DNA of 64,000 bases from Nostoc sp. T09 (GTDB lineage Bacteria; Cyanobacteriota; Cyanobacteriia; Cyanobacteriales; Nostocaceae), in the NCBI RefSeq assembly GCF_002154695.1, contig NZ_MTAV01000047.1, positions 31,717 to 95,716 of the forward strand. Reading direction: 5' to 3'. This document shows, in pieces, positions 46,686 to 57,816 of this stretch. Both the position numbers and the translations under genes were made by a program. The notes below the pieces were generated by a model. That model saw only the letters and a list, made by a program, of their open reading frames with translations. It had not been told where the DNA came from and made no database searches. The stretch's first letter is position 1. The number at the start of each line of letters is the position of its first letter.

Positions 46686-47252
46686 TTGAATAAGCTATTG
46701 TTTACAGGTAAATCTTTTCGCTTTATGGCTGTTGCCGTGCCGCTATTAATGTGGTGGGGATACAAGGAAGTCAAAAACCAGATTGTGCAGCCGCAAGCGG
46801 TCTTAGTGTTAGGCGGTTCCACAAAAAATTTGGAGCGAGAAAAGTTTACAGCAAATTTTGCTAAGAAGCATCCAAAATTACCAATTTGGATTAGTGGCGG
46901 TAGCCCACCTAGATCGACTCAAAAGGTGTTTACTAAGGCAGGAGTTGATCCCGACCGTTTACACTTGGATTATGAAGCTGTAGATACAGTTACTAATTTT
47001 ACAACGTTGGTCGATGATTTGCAAGCTCACGGCATCAAGAGTGTTTATTTAATTACCTCTGACTTCCATATGCGTCGTGCTAGTGTCATTGGTGAGATTG
47101 TTCTGGGTAGTCGGGGTATTGAGTTCAAAACCGTACCAGTTCCTTCAGAAAAACCGTCGGAACCTATTGAAAAATCTCTCCGTGATGGGGCTAGAGCTAT
47201 ACTTTGGGTAGCAACTGGTTACACGGGTGCAGAGGACACGAAGCATAAATAG
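46686..47252 (+). CDS. YdcF-family (DUF218) membrane-anchored protein
   Basis: 188 aa from a TTG start. N-terminal membrane helix FMAVAVPLLMWWGY, then the DUF218 core: AVLVLGGSTKNLERE, LPIWISGGSP, AVDTVTNFTTLVDDL, VYLITSDFHMRRAS. Related to ElyC/SanA-type envelope proteins; exact substrate unknown. Followed by a 100-bp GGGAAGTGGGGG-type repeat. Confidence 0.85.
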   Translation: MNKLLFTGKSFRFMAVAVPLLMWWGYKEVKNQIVQPQAVLVLGGSTKNLEREKFTANFAKKHPKLPIWISGGSPPRSTQKVFTKAGVDPDRLHLDYEAVDTVTNFTTLVDDLQAHGIKSVYLITSDFHMRRASVIGEIVLGSRGIEFKTVPVPSEKPSEPIEKSLRDGARAILWVATGYTGAEDTKHK

Positions 47253-47421
47253 GGACAAGGGAGTGTGGGAAGTGGGGGAAGTGTGGGAGAGGGTGGGGAG
47301 AAATGGGACAAGGTGAGACAGCGCTGCGGGAGGGTTTCCCTCCGCAGGCGACTGCGAATCCGAAGGAGAGACAAATGACTCTTGACTTTTGACCCTTGAC
47401 TCTTGACTCGCCAAAGTGGTT

Positions 47422-48729
47422 TCAAAGCAAATCCTGATGAGTAAATGACTTAGCATTTGCGCCAGTGTAGGTAGCTACAATATGACCATCGCCAGTCATT
47501 TGATACTTGTACGTTACCAATCCTTCTAAACCAACAGGGCCTCTGGGGGGCATTTGTTGAGTACTGATCCCAACTTCTGCACCAAAACCGTAGCGAAAAC
47601 CATCAGCAAAGCGGGTAGAACAGTTATGGTAAACTCCTGCTGCATTCACCAATCCTATGAAAGTTTCAGCAGCCGCTAAATCTTCAGTGACTATGGCTTC
47701 TGTATGGCGCGAACCATATTCGTTAATATGAGCGATCGCTTCTTCTAAGGAATCTACAATTTTAATTGCCAAAATCAAATCGCTGTATTCTGTTTCCCAA
47801 TCTTTTGCTGTTGCACTATTAATATGATGCAAAATCTTAGCAGTGCGTTCATCGCCTCTTAATTCCACATGATTTTCTTGTAAAGCGGCGGCTAATTTGG
47901 GGAGAAATTCTGGTGCAATACTTGCGTGAACTAGCAAGGTTTCAATGGCATTACAAGCTGCGGGATATTGAATTTTAGCATCAACGGCAATGCTTACTGC
48001 TTTGGCAATATCAGCGGCTTTATCTACATAAACATGACAAATACCATCAGCATGACCAAGTACCGGAATCCGGGTATTTTCTTGCACGAAGCGGACAAAA
48101 GAATTAGAACCTCTGGGAATAATTAAATCTACATATTTATCTAAATTTAAAAGCTCTAAAGTTTCTTCCCTAGTTGTTAACAACTGCACTGCATCTGGGC
48201 TAACAGCAGTGTGTGATAAACCCTGCTTAATTGCTTTGACAATAGCTTCGCAAGAACGTATGGCTTCTTTGCCACCTTTGAGGATGACACCATTACCTGA
48301 TTTGATAGCCAAAGAAACGATTTGAATTGCTGCTTCTGGACGTGCTTCAAAAATAATACCCAAAACGCCCAAAGGACAAGTAATTCGCTTGAGAATCAAG
48401 CCTGTATCAATTTCGCGGTGAATTTGGACTTTCCCTACCGGATCGGCTAGCTTACCGACATCTCTAACTCCCGCGATCGCATCTCTCAATTTGTGTTCAT
48501 CCAACTGCAAGCGTTTATACAGTGGTTTAGCAATACCATCAGCAGTAGCGGCTTCACAATCAGCAATATTTGCTTGCAAGATTTCATCTCTTGCCGATTC
48601 TAAAGCTTGGGCGATCGCTTCAATAGCATGATTTTTTGCTTCAGCCGAGAGAACTGCCAGCTTACTTGCTGCTTGGCGGGTTTTTTGAGCGATCACAATT
48701 AGGGGAGAGGCAGCTTGGAGAGTAGTCAT
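47422..48729 (-). CDS. proA: Gamma-glutamyl phosphate reductase
   Basis: Second step of proline synthesis. 435 aa from [10 protein letters not shown]. Motifs: [32 protein letters not shown], the nucleophile Cys in [41 protein letters not shown] and [14 protein letters not shown] [15 protein letters not shown]. Intact. The GTG-led longer start adds only three codons. Confidence 0.96.
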   Translation of the reverse strand: MTTLQAASPLIVIAQKTRQAASKLAVLSAEAKNHAIEAIAQALESARDEILQANIADCEAATADGIAKPLYKRLQLDEHKLRDAIAGVRDVGKLADPVGKVQIHREIDTGLILKRITCPLGVLGIIFEARPEAAIQIVSLAIKSGNGVILKGGKEAIRSCEAIVKAIKQGLSHTAVSPDAVQLLTTREETLELLNLDKYVDLIIPRGSNSFVRFVQENTRIPVLGHADGICHVYVDKAADIAKAVSIAVDAKIQYPAACNAIETLLVHASIAPEFLPKLAAALQENHVELRGDERTAKILHHINSATAKDWETEYSDLILAIKIVDSLEEAIAHINEYGSRHTEAIVTEDLAAAETFIGLVNAAGVYHNCSTRFADGFRYGFGAEVGISTQQMPPRGPVGLEGLVTYKYQMTGDGHIVATYTGANAKSFTHQDLL

Positions 48730-49007
48730 ATCACACAATAACCGTCAAGTATGGCACAAATCTTTAGCTTTTACTCATCCTATCAACCTTAGTTAGTTAT
48801 TTGTCATTTGTCATTGGTTAAGAATCAAGCTCAAAAGTCATAATTTTTGACTTTTGAATGGATTGTCTTTCCTTGCTCTCCTCATTTGCCAATCACTTAA
48901 GATAATTTATACCACTGGTATTTGAAGTTTTACGAAATAGCGATGACGAGTGCTGGATCTATTGAGTATTGATCGATCAATTACTACTCCTTTGCCAAGG
49001 AGATACT

Positions 49008-51005
49008 ATGTCATTGCAATCTGGATTAGATGCCTTTAACCAAGGACGTTATCAGGAAGCCGTTCAAATACTCGAACAATTCTGCCGGAATGCTGGAGAT
49101 CAAAATTCCTCAGATTATCTTTCAGCACAGATGTGGCTGATGAAAGCCTATCAAGGCACAGGAGAAATCGAAAAAGCGACAATCCTGTGTCAAAAGTTGA
49201 TGATGAGCGACAATCCCCAGGTACGGAGTTGGGCAGAACAAGCTCGCCAATCCTTCTCCCAAGCACCAGCAACCCAGTCTAGACCAATGTCCCAAGCCGG
49301 ACGTGCGGCGACGGCTGGTGTCACATTAGCAATGGGTGGTGTAGGAGGAAGCCTAGTATTAGCTTCTGGCGTCACCATTACCTTGCTGTTTGGGATGGTG
49401 TTAGCTTTAGGTTTGAGTTTAGTATTTATTTTGGGTAGTAACGATCCACTGCAAGGGTTAGCGATCGCGATCGCGATCACTATAGTTTTTAATCTTGCTG
49501 CCTTTTTCCTGTCACCCTTTCTCTTGGATTTAACCCAACGTTGGCTTTACCAAACGCGCTGGGTAGATTTGGCAGAAATTGAAAGCCTCAGTCCCGAGAC
49601 AGCAAAAGTTATTCAGCAAGTCTGTCAACAGAAGAACCTGAAAACTCCTAGATTGGGCATTATTAACGACCAAAACCCCACAGCTTTTACTTACGGCTCA
49701 CTGCCTAATAGCGCCCGGTTAGTCGTCAGCCAGGGGCTTTTCACTTATCTAGATGATGATGAAATTGCTACTGTCTACGCCCATGAATTAGGGCACATCG
49801 TCCATTGGGACTTTGCAGTGATGACAGCAGCTTCTACCCTAGTGCAAATTTGCTACTTAATTTACAGTACAGCCAACAGATTTGGTCGTGGTGGCGGCGA
49901 TAGTAAAATCAAAGACGCCTTGCAGACGGCTGCCCTTGTTGCATATATATTCTATATTGTCGGCACTTATTTACTTCTGTATCTTTCCCGTACAAGAGAA
50001 TACTTTGCTGACCATTTTGCTGCGGAAACCACGGGCAATCCCAATGGACTGTCCCGCGCTTTGGTGAAAATTGCCTACGGCATTTTAGAAGAAGGCTCTC
50101 GGACGCAAGAACCTAGCCGTTTAATTGAAGGAACGCGCGCCTTAGGCATTTATGACCCAAAAGCTGCTGCTTCCACTGGAACCGCCTACCGCATCGCTTC
50201 CGATCCCCAAAAAATTGGTCGCGTCTTTTTGTGGGATATGTTTAACCCTTGGGGCTGGTGGATGGAGTTAAATTCCACTCACCCACTCACTGGTAAACGA
50301 GTTCGCGCCCTTAGCACCTATGCAGAACAATTGGGGTTACCAATTGAGTTTGATATGGGGCGAGTCATGGGTGAAGGAAAGAATCTCAATCGGAGTAAGC
50401 TTTACGGTAATTTCTTTTTAGATGTAGTGCTGTACGGTGCTGAAACCATCGGTTTTATAGTTGGCTTGGTCATAGGCATTATTCTATTGTCTAGTTCCCC
50501 CCATTCCGGTTTGGTATTTGGCGCACCACTTATTGGCTTAGGCTTAGGCATCGTGGTCAAAGCCTTGGTGATGTTCCCAGACTATAAACAAGCACCAGAA
50601 ACGGACATTTTAACTCTGATGTCAGACCCCTACGCCAGTCCGTTGCGGGGTCAACCTGCAAAACTGCAAGGACAACTTATAGGTCGCGGCGTCGCAGGGA
50701 ATAAATTTGGTTCTGATTTAAAAATTCAAGATCGTAGTGGGATGCTTTATCTACACTACGCCTCACGTTTTGGACCCATCGGCAATTTCTTGTTTGGTAT
50801 GAAGCGAGTGCAAAGCTTGATTGGTGAACAAGTGGGGGCTGTGGGTTGGTTCCGTCGTGGGGTTGCTCCTTGGATGGATCTGATTCAACTCCAGAGCGAT
50901 AGTGGTACGGTTGTCAATAGTTACCACCGCTTTTGGTCATTTATTCTGGGTGGTGGAGCAATTATCTTGGGATTGGCCTTGACGATATTTATAAGCAGCA
51001 GTTAG
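49008..51005 (+). CDS. M48 metallopeptidase with N-terminal TPR-like region and four or more membrane helices
   Basis: 665 aa from MSLQSGLDAFNQGRYQEAV, behind AAGGAG at the right distance. A TPR-like repeat (1-85) is followed by two helices (about 103-165), an M48 core with YAHELGHIVHWDF and TREYFADHFAAETTG, and further helices. The end, LQGQLIGRGVAGNKFGSDLKIQDRSG, resembles an OB-like region. Related to HtpX-type membrane quality-control proteases. Confidence 0.9.
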   Translation: MSLQSGLDAFNQGRYQEAVQILEQFCRNAGDQNSSDYLSAQMWLMKAYQGTGEIEKATILCQKLMMSDNPQVRSWAEQARQSFSQAPATQSRPMSQAGRAATAGVTLAMGGVGGSLVLASGVTITLLFGMVLALGLSLVFILGSNDPLQGLAIAIAITIVFNLAAFFLSPFLLDLTQRWLYQTRWVDLAEIESLSPETAKVIQQVCQQKNLKTPRLGIINDQNPTAFTYGSLPNSARLVVSQGLFTYLDDDEIATVYAHELGHIVHWDFAVMTAASTLVQICYLIYSTANRFGRGGGDSKIKDALQTAALVAYIFYIVGTYLLLYLSRTREYFADHFAAETTGNPNGLSRALVKIAYGILEEGSRTQEPSRLIEGTRALGIYDPKAAASTGTAYRIASDPQKIGRVFLWDMFNPWGWWMELNSTHPLTGKRVRALSTYAEQLGLPIEFDMGRVMGEGKNLNRSKLYGNFFLDVVLYGAETIGFIVGLVIGIILLSSSPHSGLVFGAPLIGLGLGIVVKALVMFPDYKQAPETDILTLMSDPYASPLRGQPAKLQGQLIGRGVAGNKFGSDLKIQDRSGMLYLHYASRFGPIGNFLFGMKRVQSLIGEQVGAVGWFRRGVAPWMDLIQLQSDSGTVVNSYHRFWSFILGGGAIILGLALTIFISSS

Positions 51006-51132
51006 CCTGTTCCCAGAGCATTTCTAATTTATCCAAGCTGTAATTTGCTAGGGGCAGTGAATCACTGCCCCTATTTTTTTGTAGCAAATTGCCTTTTACC
51101 TCCTGAAGAAACTACGGTAGTTGCGATCGCCT

Positions 51133-54100
51133 TTAAAACTCTAGCTTAGATGCTAGCAACGCACTGGTTTTTTCTCTATCCAAAGGACGCGAGAACAAGT
51201 AACCTTGGGCTTGGTCACATTCCAACAATCTAAGTTGTACCAACTGGTTGATCGTTTCTACCCCTTCCGCAACTACACTCATCCCTAGGTTGTGCGCCAA
51301 GGTAATAATGGCTCGAATAATCGCCAATTGGTCACCATCGCGATCGATTTGATTGACAAAAGAACGGTCAATTTTCAGAACATCAATAGGAAAATGGTGC
51401 AAATAAGCTAGGGATGAGTAACCTGTCCCAAAGTCATCAATACATAATTGCAGACCAAAAGCTTTGAGTTTTTCCAGAACACTAGCAGCCTTTTCAGGGC
51501 TAGTGATAATTGCACTTTCAGTGATTTCTAGCTTTAAGCTGCTGGCATCAAGACCAGTCTCTTGCAGAATTTGGTCGATTTGCTCAACTAGATGGGGTTG
51601 AGAAAACTGTTTACCAGAAAGGTTGACATTGATCGTCAAGGGCGTCATTGCTGGAAATTGTAGCTGCCACTGCCGCAACTGTTGGCAAGATTCACGCAGT
51701 ACCCATTGACTAATCGGGACGATTAGCCCGGTTTCTTCGGCTACTGGAATAAACTCACTTGGTGAGATGAGTCCTCGTTCTGGATGCTGCCAGCGAACTA
51801 GGGCTTCAAATCCTGTAATCTTCCCTGTGGCAACGGACACAATTGGCTGATAGAAAACTTGTAATTCCTGGCGTTCAATTGCCCAGCGTAAGTCGGTTTC
51901 TAACTGCAAAAGCGCTACTGCTCGGTCATACATAGTAGTGTCAAAGACAATATGCCAAGCTTTACCCTGCTCTTTAGCACGGTACAGGGCAGTATCAGCA
52001 TCTCGGAGCAAATCAGCAGGTTGATTATAGCCAGTCGTACTTAAGGCAATGCCAATGCTGGCAGTTGTAAATACTTCATATCCATGTAAGTTGAACGGTA
52101 ACTTGAGTAATTGATGGATTTGTTCTGCTATCCGGGTAGCGTCGTCAATGCTTTTAATGTCGGAAACCAAGATCGTAAACTCGTCTCCGCCTAAACGAGC
52201 CACAATATCTTCAGGCTGTAGACAGCTTTGTAGGCGTTGGGCAAATGCTACCAGTAGTTGATCGCCAACCAAGTGTCCGAGGCTATCATTGACAACTTTA
52301 AAACGATCGAGGTCTAGAAATAGGACGGCAAATAAGTCATCTGGGCAGATCTTTACTCTTTCTATGGCTTGTCCTAATCTGTCCATAAATAAAACTCGGT
52401 TGGGCAGCCCAGTAAGGGCATCGTAGAACGCATGGCGGACTAACTTTTCCTCCATCTGTTTGCGTTCGGTAATATCTGTAGCAATTCCCTCGATGCGAAC
52501 AGGCTGACCACTAGTGTTATAGGTCAAATGGCTGCGGTTCAAGAGCCAGCGTACCTGTCCATCAGGTCTGACAATCCGGTATTCTAGTTCTTGATTTCCA
52601 GTCAAGAATAACGGTTGAATTGCAGCCTGAACCCGTTGTTGATCCTCTGGGTGAATGACTTCAAACCAAAGGTTCAAGTTATTAAAGAATTCAGATGCCG
52701 GACGACCATAAATTTTTAGGACAGCAGGATTGAGATAGAGAGTCTCAAAAGTATCGGCTGAAATCGACCAGACGACATCTTCAATAGAACACAAAATTCC
52801 ATCCAGACGTTGTTTGCTTTCCTGTAATGCGGCTTCTGCCAGTTTGCGATCGGTGATGTTAGTAATCATCCCTAAGACGCCAGCATAATTCCCTTGCTCG
52901 TCAAACATTGGGGCACAAGAAACGATCGCCCACAAATCTGAGCCGTCTTGACAGCGGAATTTGAAATCATGTGTTTCGTTAATACCTTGATGACGACGTT
53001 CAAGGTTGGTTTTAGCAATCTCCACTCCTTCTGCATCCATAAAGGAGAACAGCGTCGCACCCAGCATCTGGTCTGTGGTGTAGCCCAACATAGTTGCCAT
53101 CTGTTGGTTGACAAAGGAGGTCTGGTTATTCTCATCAAGTACCCAGATGCCTTCAGTTGCCGTTTCCACAATGCGGCGATACTGTTCTTCTCGCTGCCGT
53201 AAAGTCTCAAGAGCCTGCAAATGCTCGGTAATATCGGTCTGAACACCAATAAAGTGAGTTAAATACCCAAGGGCATCAAACACAGGAGCTAGGTAGAGTT
53301 CATGCCAAAACAGAGTCCCGTCTTTACGATAATTGCGTAAAATAACATGGCATTCTCTTTGTTCTTGTATGGCTGTACGCAACTCACTTAAGGCTGGCTG
53401 GTTATGGTCGGTTCCTCGTAAGAAGCGGCAGTTACGTCCAATGACTTCAGCAGCGGAGTAGCCTGTAATGGTTTCAAAAGCTGGATTGACGTAAATAATT
53501 GGATTGTCTGGTTGATTGGGATCTGTGAGAATAATCCCGTTACTGCTAGCAGCGATCGCACGTTCCATCAGATGTAAGCGTGTTTCTGGCTGCTGGAGTG
53601 CGATCACTGGTGCTTGGGCAAAAGCAGGGTTTACATATTCCAGCTTTGCCTGAACATCTGTAATTTCAATTGCATCTCCTAGCTTTTGAGTGTTCATATC
53701 CATGAATATGAACAGCGCCGCCAGCTTACCCTCGTAATTAACGACTTTGGCAGAAATTTTAGATGCAAAGGTATCTCCGTTAACTCTTTTGAGTTGTACT
53801 GCACAATTCTTAACGTAATTGCCACTTTGAAGCTGATTAGCCAACTGATTCCATTCCGCAGGATTGGCGTAAAAGTCGGGGGTGATTTTGTCGAGGGTTT
53901 TGCTCGACTCAACTCCAAAAAAAGATTCTAAATTCTGGTTTTTAAATAAAATTTGATTGCTTTCCAAGCACACAATCGCGACAGGTAATGGGCTGAGTTC
54001 TGCAAACGAGTTGAGTAGTTCTTGCCAATCTAGTTTCGACTGCTTACAAGCCTCCACTTCCGCAAGTAACATTCGACTCAAATTTTTGCACTCAGCAGTG

Positions 54101-54210
54101 CACTCCTTAATTAGGGGTGCCAGGTTTTTGTTAAGATTGCTTAACCTATTCTGATTTTTATACACGTAGCCTTGAGTAAAAACCATTGTTATAGTTTTAT
54201 AAATTGCCAC
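51133..54210 (-). CDS. PAS-rich GGDEF-EAL cyclic di-GMP protein
   Basis: 1025 aa. Helical N-terminus, then about four PAS domains (65-180, 215-335, 340-455, 465-590), with ITGYSAAEVIGRNCRFLRGTD matching the LOV-like NCRFL motif. GGDEF at about 600-755 has RLGGDEFTIL; EAL at about 765-1015 has GFEALVRWQHP, NVNLSGKQF, DDFGTGYSSLAYL and VVAEGVET. Both output motifs look complete. MVFTQGYVY is an alternative start. Confidence 0.93.
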   Translation of the reverse strand: MAIYKTITMVFTQGYVYKNQNRLSNLNKNLAPLIKECTAECKNLSRMLLAEVEACKQSKLDWQELLNSFAELSPLPVAIVCLESNQILFKNQNLESFFGVESSKTLDKITPDFYANPAEWNQLANQLQSGNYVKNCAVQLKRVNGDTFASKISAKVVNYEGKLAALFIFMDMNTQKLGDAIEITDVQAKLEYVNPAFAQAPVIALQQPETRLHLMERAIAASSNGIILTDPNQPDNPIIYVNPAFETITGYSAAEVIGRNCRFLRGTDHNQPALSELRTAIQEQRECHVILRNYRKDGTLFWHELYLAPVFDALGYLTHFIGVQTDITEHLQALETLRQREEQYRRIVETATEGIWVLDENNQTSFVNQQMATMLGYTTDQMLGATLFSFMDAEGVEIAKTNLERRHQGINETHDFKFRCQDGSDLWAIVSCAPMFDEQGNYAGVLGMITNITDRKLAEAALQESKQRLDGILCSIEDVVWSISADTFETLYLNPAVLKIYGRPASEFFNNLNLWFEVIHPEDQQRVQAAIQPLFLTGNQELEYRIVRPDGQVRWLLNRSHLTYNTSGQPVRIEGIATDITERKQMEEKLVRHAFYDALTGLPNRVLFMDRLGQAIERVKICPDDLFAVLFLDLDRFKVVNDSLGHLVGDQLLVAFAQRLQSCLQPEDIVARLGGDEFTILVSDIKSIDDATRIAEQIHQLLKLPFNLHGYEVFTTASIGIALSTTGYNQPADLLRDADTALYRAKEQGKAWHIVFDTTMYDRAVALLQLETDLRWAIERQELQVFYQPIVSVATGKITGFEALVRWQHPERGLISPSEFIPVAEETGLIVPISQWVLRESCQQLRQWQLQFPAMTPLTINVNLSGKQFSQPHLVEQIDQILQETGLDASSLKLEITESAIITSPEKAASVLEKLKAFGLQLCIDDFGTGYSSLAYLHHFPIDVLKIDRSFVNQIDRDGDQLAIIRAIITLAHNLGMSVVAEGVETINQLVQLRLLECDQAQGYLFSRPLDREKTSALLASKLEF

Positions 54211-54630
54211 AAAAAATCAGCCAAACTTCAACCCTGCCGACAAGCTCTGACAACTTAACTTACAGTACTCATACACCAGTAGAAGAGAAAGGCAGTGATT
54301 TTGCTTTTATAAATCTAGAAATTTAATTGATTCTCAAGGAAATTTTGTAGCATAAAGCACAGCTATCCGAAAACAGCATAACTGCTTCGGGTTAGGCATC
54401 TCAGAATTTATAAGTGCTAAGTATTGTTTGTCAAAGTTAATTCTTAAGCTATTCTTAACTTTACTTCTTTAGATAGATTTAATTATATTTTTCATAAAAA
54501 CTTTATATATTTCTGGCATTCCTATTTGATTTGTGAACTTACTCTAGAGGCAGGGAACACGAAAAAAGGAAAATATAAGAATAGGTGATTTTTTCAAAAA
54601 TCAAACTGGATTCTAAATCTATAGAATTTC

Positions 54631-56067
54631 TTAACTTTTGCTGTTGTTCTGGCTAAAATTATTTAATTCTGCAAAAGTGCGAATTTCATCTACCAACCAT
54701 GCTTTCTCTGGCTGGCTTAAAAATAGTCCAAACCGAATTTGTTTCCAGCCGATCGCTAGGGTACAAAACGAGTTGAGATTTTTGAATAAAGGAACTGAGT
54801 GTTGGATCTGAGTTAAACTTACCTGGAGTTTGTTACTACTTCTAATTGGTAGGTTTTTCACACTCAACAAGCCTAAAAACCATGTCATCTGAATGCTCCA
54901 GAATGGCTTGATTTCAATCCGAGTACGAAAAGCACTGCTGAATAGCAAACTCTCAGCAGCAAAGAGGCAAACAAATATACCTACAGGGTAGACACCCATC
55001 AACAGAATGCATAAGCGGAATAATAGTTCCCTCCCTGGCTCAACTTCAACCAAAGGTTCTAGCACTTGGGCAATCAAGGCATTAAATATGCAAACGCTGA
55101 AGATACCCGCCAACAGCAGAGACAATCCCAAGCATAAGCTTTGCGGACTATTGAGCAGTGTCGGAGGAATATCAACGATCATTTTGTCAGTTGCTTTGAT
55201 TAATTGAATTTTGCTATTTTTGGGTTGCTTAAAGGTGGAAGCGCGGGGTGGGAGTGGTTGTTTTCCTTGTAATACAACTAACGCTTCTACAGCTGAGGGA
55301 AATCTTGCTGTACTGATTGGTTCAATCATCCGTTCTAACCAATCTGCAAAGCGTTTAGGCAATTGGATCGCAGAATGAAAGTTGATGGTGAGTTGACGGT
55401 GTGGTAAATCTGCGGGTGATTTCCCAGTGAGCAAGAATAGCAGCGTTGTTCCCAGTCCATACAAATCGGTAGACAACACCGCCTGTCCGCGAAACTGTTC
55501 GGGAGCCATATAGCCAAAGGTTCCTACGACAGTAATCCCACCAGCAATGCTGTTATTGTAGGTATCTTGAACTGCACCAAAATCCACAAGAAAAATTCTG
55601 CCATTGTCTTGGCGAATCAGATTTTGCGGTTTAATGTCGCGGTGAATTACTGGTGGAGTGAGCTGCTGCAAATACACTAGAATTTCTAACACTTGAGCAG
55701 CAATAGTTTGCACTTCCTCGACACTTGGTAGCCAGCCTTGACTAACTAAATCAAAAAGAGATTTTCCTAATGCTAATTCTTGCACAAGGTAGAAGGCGCG
55801 ATTGTCATCTGATTCAACTTCAAAGTAGTTCAAATATTGAGGAATACCAGGATAGTTGAGATGGGCAAGAATTTTGGCTTCTCGTTCAAATAATTCCAAT
55901 ACTTTCCAGTCTTTGATGCGATTTAAGGAAAGTACTTTTAACGCTACAGATTGATTTGTTTGCAAATCTTTCGCTGCATAAGTAATACCCATACCACCAT
56001 GACCTAAGATTTTGAGAATCTCATAGCGTCCGGCGATCGCATCACCAGGATTGTGTAATGTATTCAT
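54631..56067 (-). CDS. Serine/threonine protein kinase with C-terminal membrane segments
   Basis: About 478 aa from MNTLHNPGDAIAGRYEIL. Hanks-type kinase: ILGHGGMGITYAAKD, HRDIKPQNLIRQ, VDFGAVQDTY, GTFGYMAPEQF. Two membrane helices at about 320-345 and 365-390 follow. A tail repeats the phrase SVLSVKNLP-like residues without a known domain. It starts 11 nt after the stop of the ankyrin kinase; the two are probably an operon and recent duplicates. Confidence 0.9.
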   Translation of the reverse strand: MNTLHNPGDAIAGRYEILKILGHGGMGITYAAKDLQTNQSVALKVLSLNRIKDWKVLELFEREAKILAHLNYPGIPQYLNYFEVESDDNRAFYLVQELALGKSLFDLVSQGWLPSVEEVQTIAAQVLEILVYLQQLTPPVIHRDIKPQNLIRQDNGRIFLVDFGAVQDTYNNSIAGGITVVGTFGYMAPEQFRGQAVLSTDLYGLGTTLLFLLTGKSPADLPHRQLTINFHSAIQLPKRFADWLERMIEPISTARFPSAVEALVVLQGKQPLPPRASTFKQPKNSKIQLIKATDKMIVDIPPTLLNSPQSLCLGLSLLLAGIFSVCIFNALIAQVLEPLVEVEPGRELLFRLCILLMGVYPVGIFVCLFAAESLLFSSAFRTRIEIKPFWSIQMTWFLGLLSVKNLPIRSSNKLQVSLTQIQHSVPLFKNLNSFCTLAIGWKQIRFGLFLSQPEKAWLVDEIRTFAELNNFSQNNSKS

Positions 56068-56078
56068 GCTTACCTCTA

Positions 56079-57608
56079 TTAATTTTTGCGGTTGTTGATT
56101 TCTCGCTGCCAATCACGAATGCGCTCGGAGTCGGGATCGCGGTTGGCAACTGCACCTTTTTCCAACAGCATTAAACCAATCTTGACTTCATAACGTCGAG
56201 CCGCTACATCCAGCGCTGTTTCTTCATCACTGCTTTTGGCGTTGACATCAGCACCATTGTTAATTAATAGTTCTGCAAATTCCTGTTGACCATTTTGGAT
56301 GACTGCCTGAAGTATGGGATATTCGTTAATACCTCCTTTATGCCTTTGACTAGTAAGTTTGGCGTTGGGATTTGCACCATATTTCAACAGTAATTTCATT
56401 AAATTTATGTCATTGGTTGCTTTGTACAGTATCGGTTCGCCTGATTCTTGGCTATTAGGATTAGCTCCATGCTTTAGTAGTAATTCTGCACTTGTAAGTG
56501 AGGAAACACAAAATAATAGCGGCCATTGACGACCGCCACGCCAACTAAAAGTCCGGCTATAATCAATGCGAAAATTAGGATCGCCGCCTTGCTGGAGGTA
56601 ATTTTGCAACACGGTAATGTCGTCGCAAATTCTGCGCGGTGTCATGCCAAAAGCATTCAATACTTTCCACTTGAAAGCATTGCCTAACCAAACAGCAGCA
56701 AAGGTTCCTAAAATTCCGGCAATTAAAGCAGTTCGAGGCGATAGTTGGCTGGGTGGTTGAACAACAGTAGGCGGTTGTCTTAAAGCTGTGAGGGCATCTT
56801 GCGCTGATGCAAAGCGATCCTTGGCATCGGGTTCTAGCAGTTTTTCTAACCAATTAGCAAAAGCATCAGAAACTTGAATGCGATTGCGAAAATCCAAAGT
56901 TAAGCCGTTCTGAGGTAGTTCGGCTGGCGAACGGTGGGTTAACAAAAATAATAATGTTGCTCCCAAACCATACAAATCGGTGGCTGGTAATGCTTGCCCG
57001 CGAAACTGTTCAGGAGCCATGTAGCCATAAGTGCCAACAACTGTACTACCTCGCATCAAGGTGCTGTAGTAGGTGTCTCGCACTGCACCGAAGTCTACTA
57101 AAAATAACGAGCCGTCTTCATGGCGAATAATATTTTGCGGTTTAATATCACGATGAATAATTGGTGGATCAAACTTTTGTAAATAAATGAGAATCGCTAA
57201 TATCTGCTGGGCAATTTGTCGCACCGTTATTTCGTTGGTGCGCCATCCCTGTTGCACCCATGTAGCTAGAGATTTTCCTTTCGCCAATTCTTGCACAATG
57301 TAAAAACGGCAATCGCGCTCAGTATCAATATGAAAAGAATTCAGATAGCGCGGAATTCCCCGATGCTGAAGCTGCGCCAGCACCTTAGCCTCACGCTCAA
57401 ATAACTCCAAAACTTTCCAATCACTTGTTTGCTGAAGAGATATAACTTTTAGTGCCACAATGACACCTGACTCAGTTAAATCTTCCGCAACATAGGTAAT
57501 ACCGCTATTTCCTTCACCCAAAATATCAATAATGCGATAGCGATCGCTCAGGGGTTGCTTTGCAGCATCGACGATCACATCACCTGGTTGATGCAATGAC
57601 ACGCCCAC
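56079..57608 (-). CDS. Serine/threonine protein kinase with ankyrin repeats
   Basis: 509 aa. Kinase domain at about 20-285 (ILGEGNSGITYVAED, HRDIKPQNIIRH, VDFGAVRDTYYS, GTYGYMAPEQF). One helix at about 300-317. Ankyrin repeats at about 365-490 (ELLLKHGANPNSQ, MKLLLKYGANPNAK, ELLINNGADVNAK, EETALDVAARRYEV, MLLEKGAVANRD). The ankyrins probably bind a partner protein. First gene of a pair. Confidence 0.92.
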   Translation of the reverse strand: MGVSLHQPGDVIVDAAKQPLSDRYRIIDILGEGNSGITYVAEDLTESGVIVALKVISLQQTSDWKVLELFEREAKVLAQLQHRGIPRYLNSFHIDTERDCRFYIVQELAKGKSLATWVQQGWRTNEITVRQIAQQILAILIYLQKFDPPIIHRDIKPQNIIRHEDGSLFLVDFGAVRDTYYSTLMRGSTVVGTYGYMAPEQFRGQALPATDLYGLGATLLFLLTHRSPAELPQNGLTLDFRNRIQVSDAFANWLEKLLEPDAKDRFASAQDALTALRQPPTVVQPPSQLSPRTALIAGILGTFAAVWLGNAFKWKVLNAFGMTPRRICDDITVLQNYLQQGGDPNFRIDYSRTFSWRGGRQWPLLFCVSSLTSAELLLKHGANPNSQESGEPILYKATNDINLMKLLLKYGANPNAKLTSQRHKGGINEYPILQAVIQNGQQEFAELLINNGADVNAKSSDEETALDVAARRYEVKIGLMLLEKGAVANRDPDSERIRDWQREINNRKN

Positions 57609-57816
57609 AATGGTTCCTGCCCACTTAATACTGACTTCAGTATTCCCAAAATCAGTTTTGTAATTTTAGTTCTAAGCACAAATCAAGAAAAAATGGCAGC
57701 ATGTCCTAACATTAAAAAGCCTAAAAATTTATAAAGAAACTCACCTAAAGTACTGTATCCGAGGAAACATAATTAATAGATTTAAGCAAATTTTTTCTGA
57801 GCTTAAGGAGGACCTG

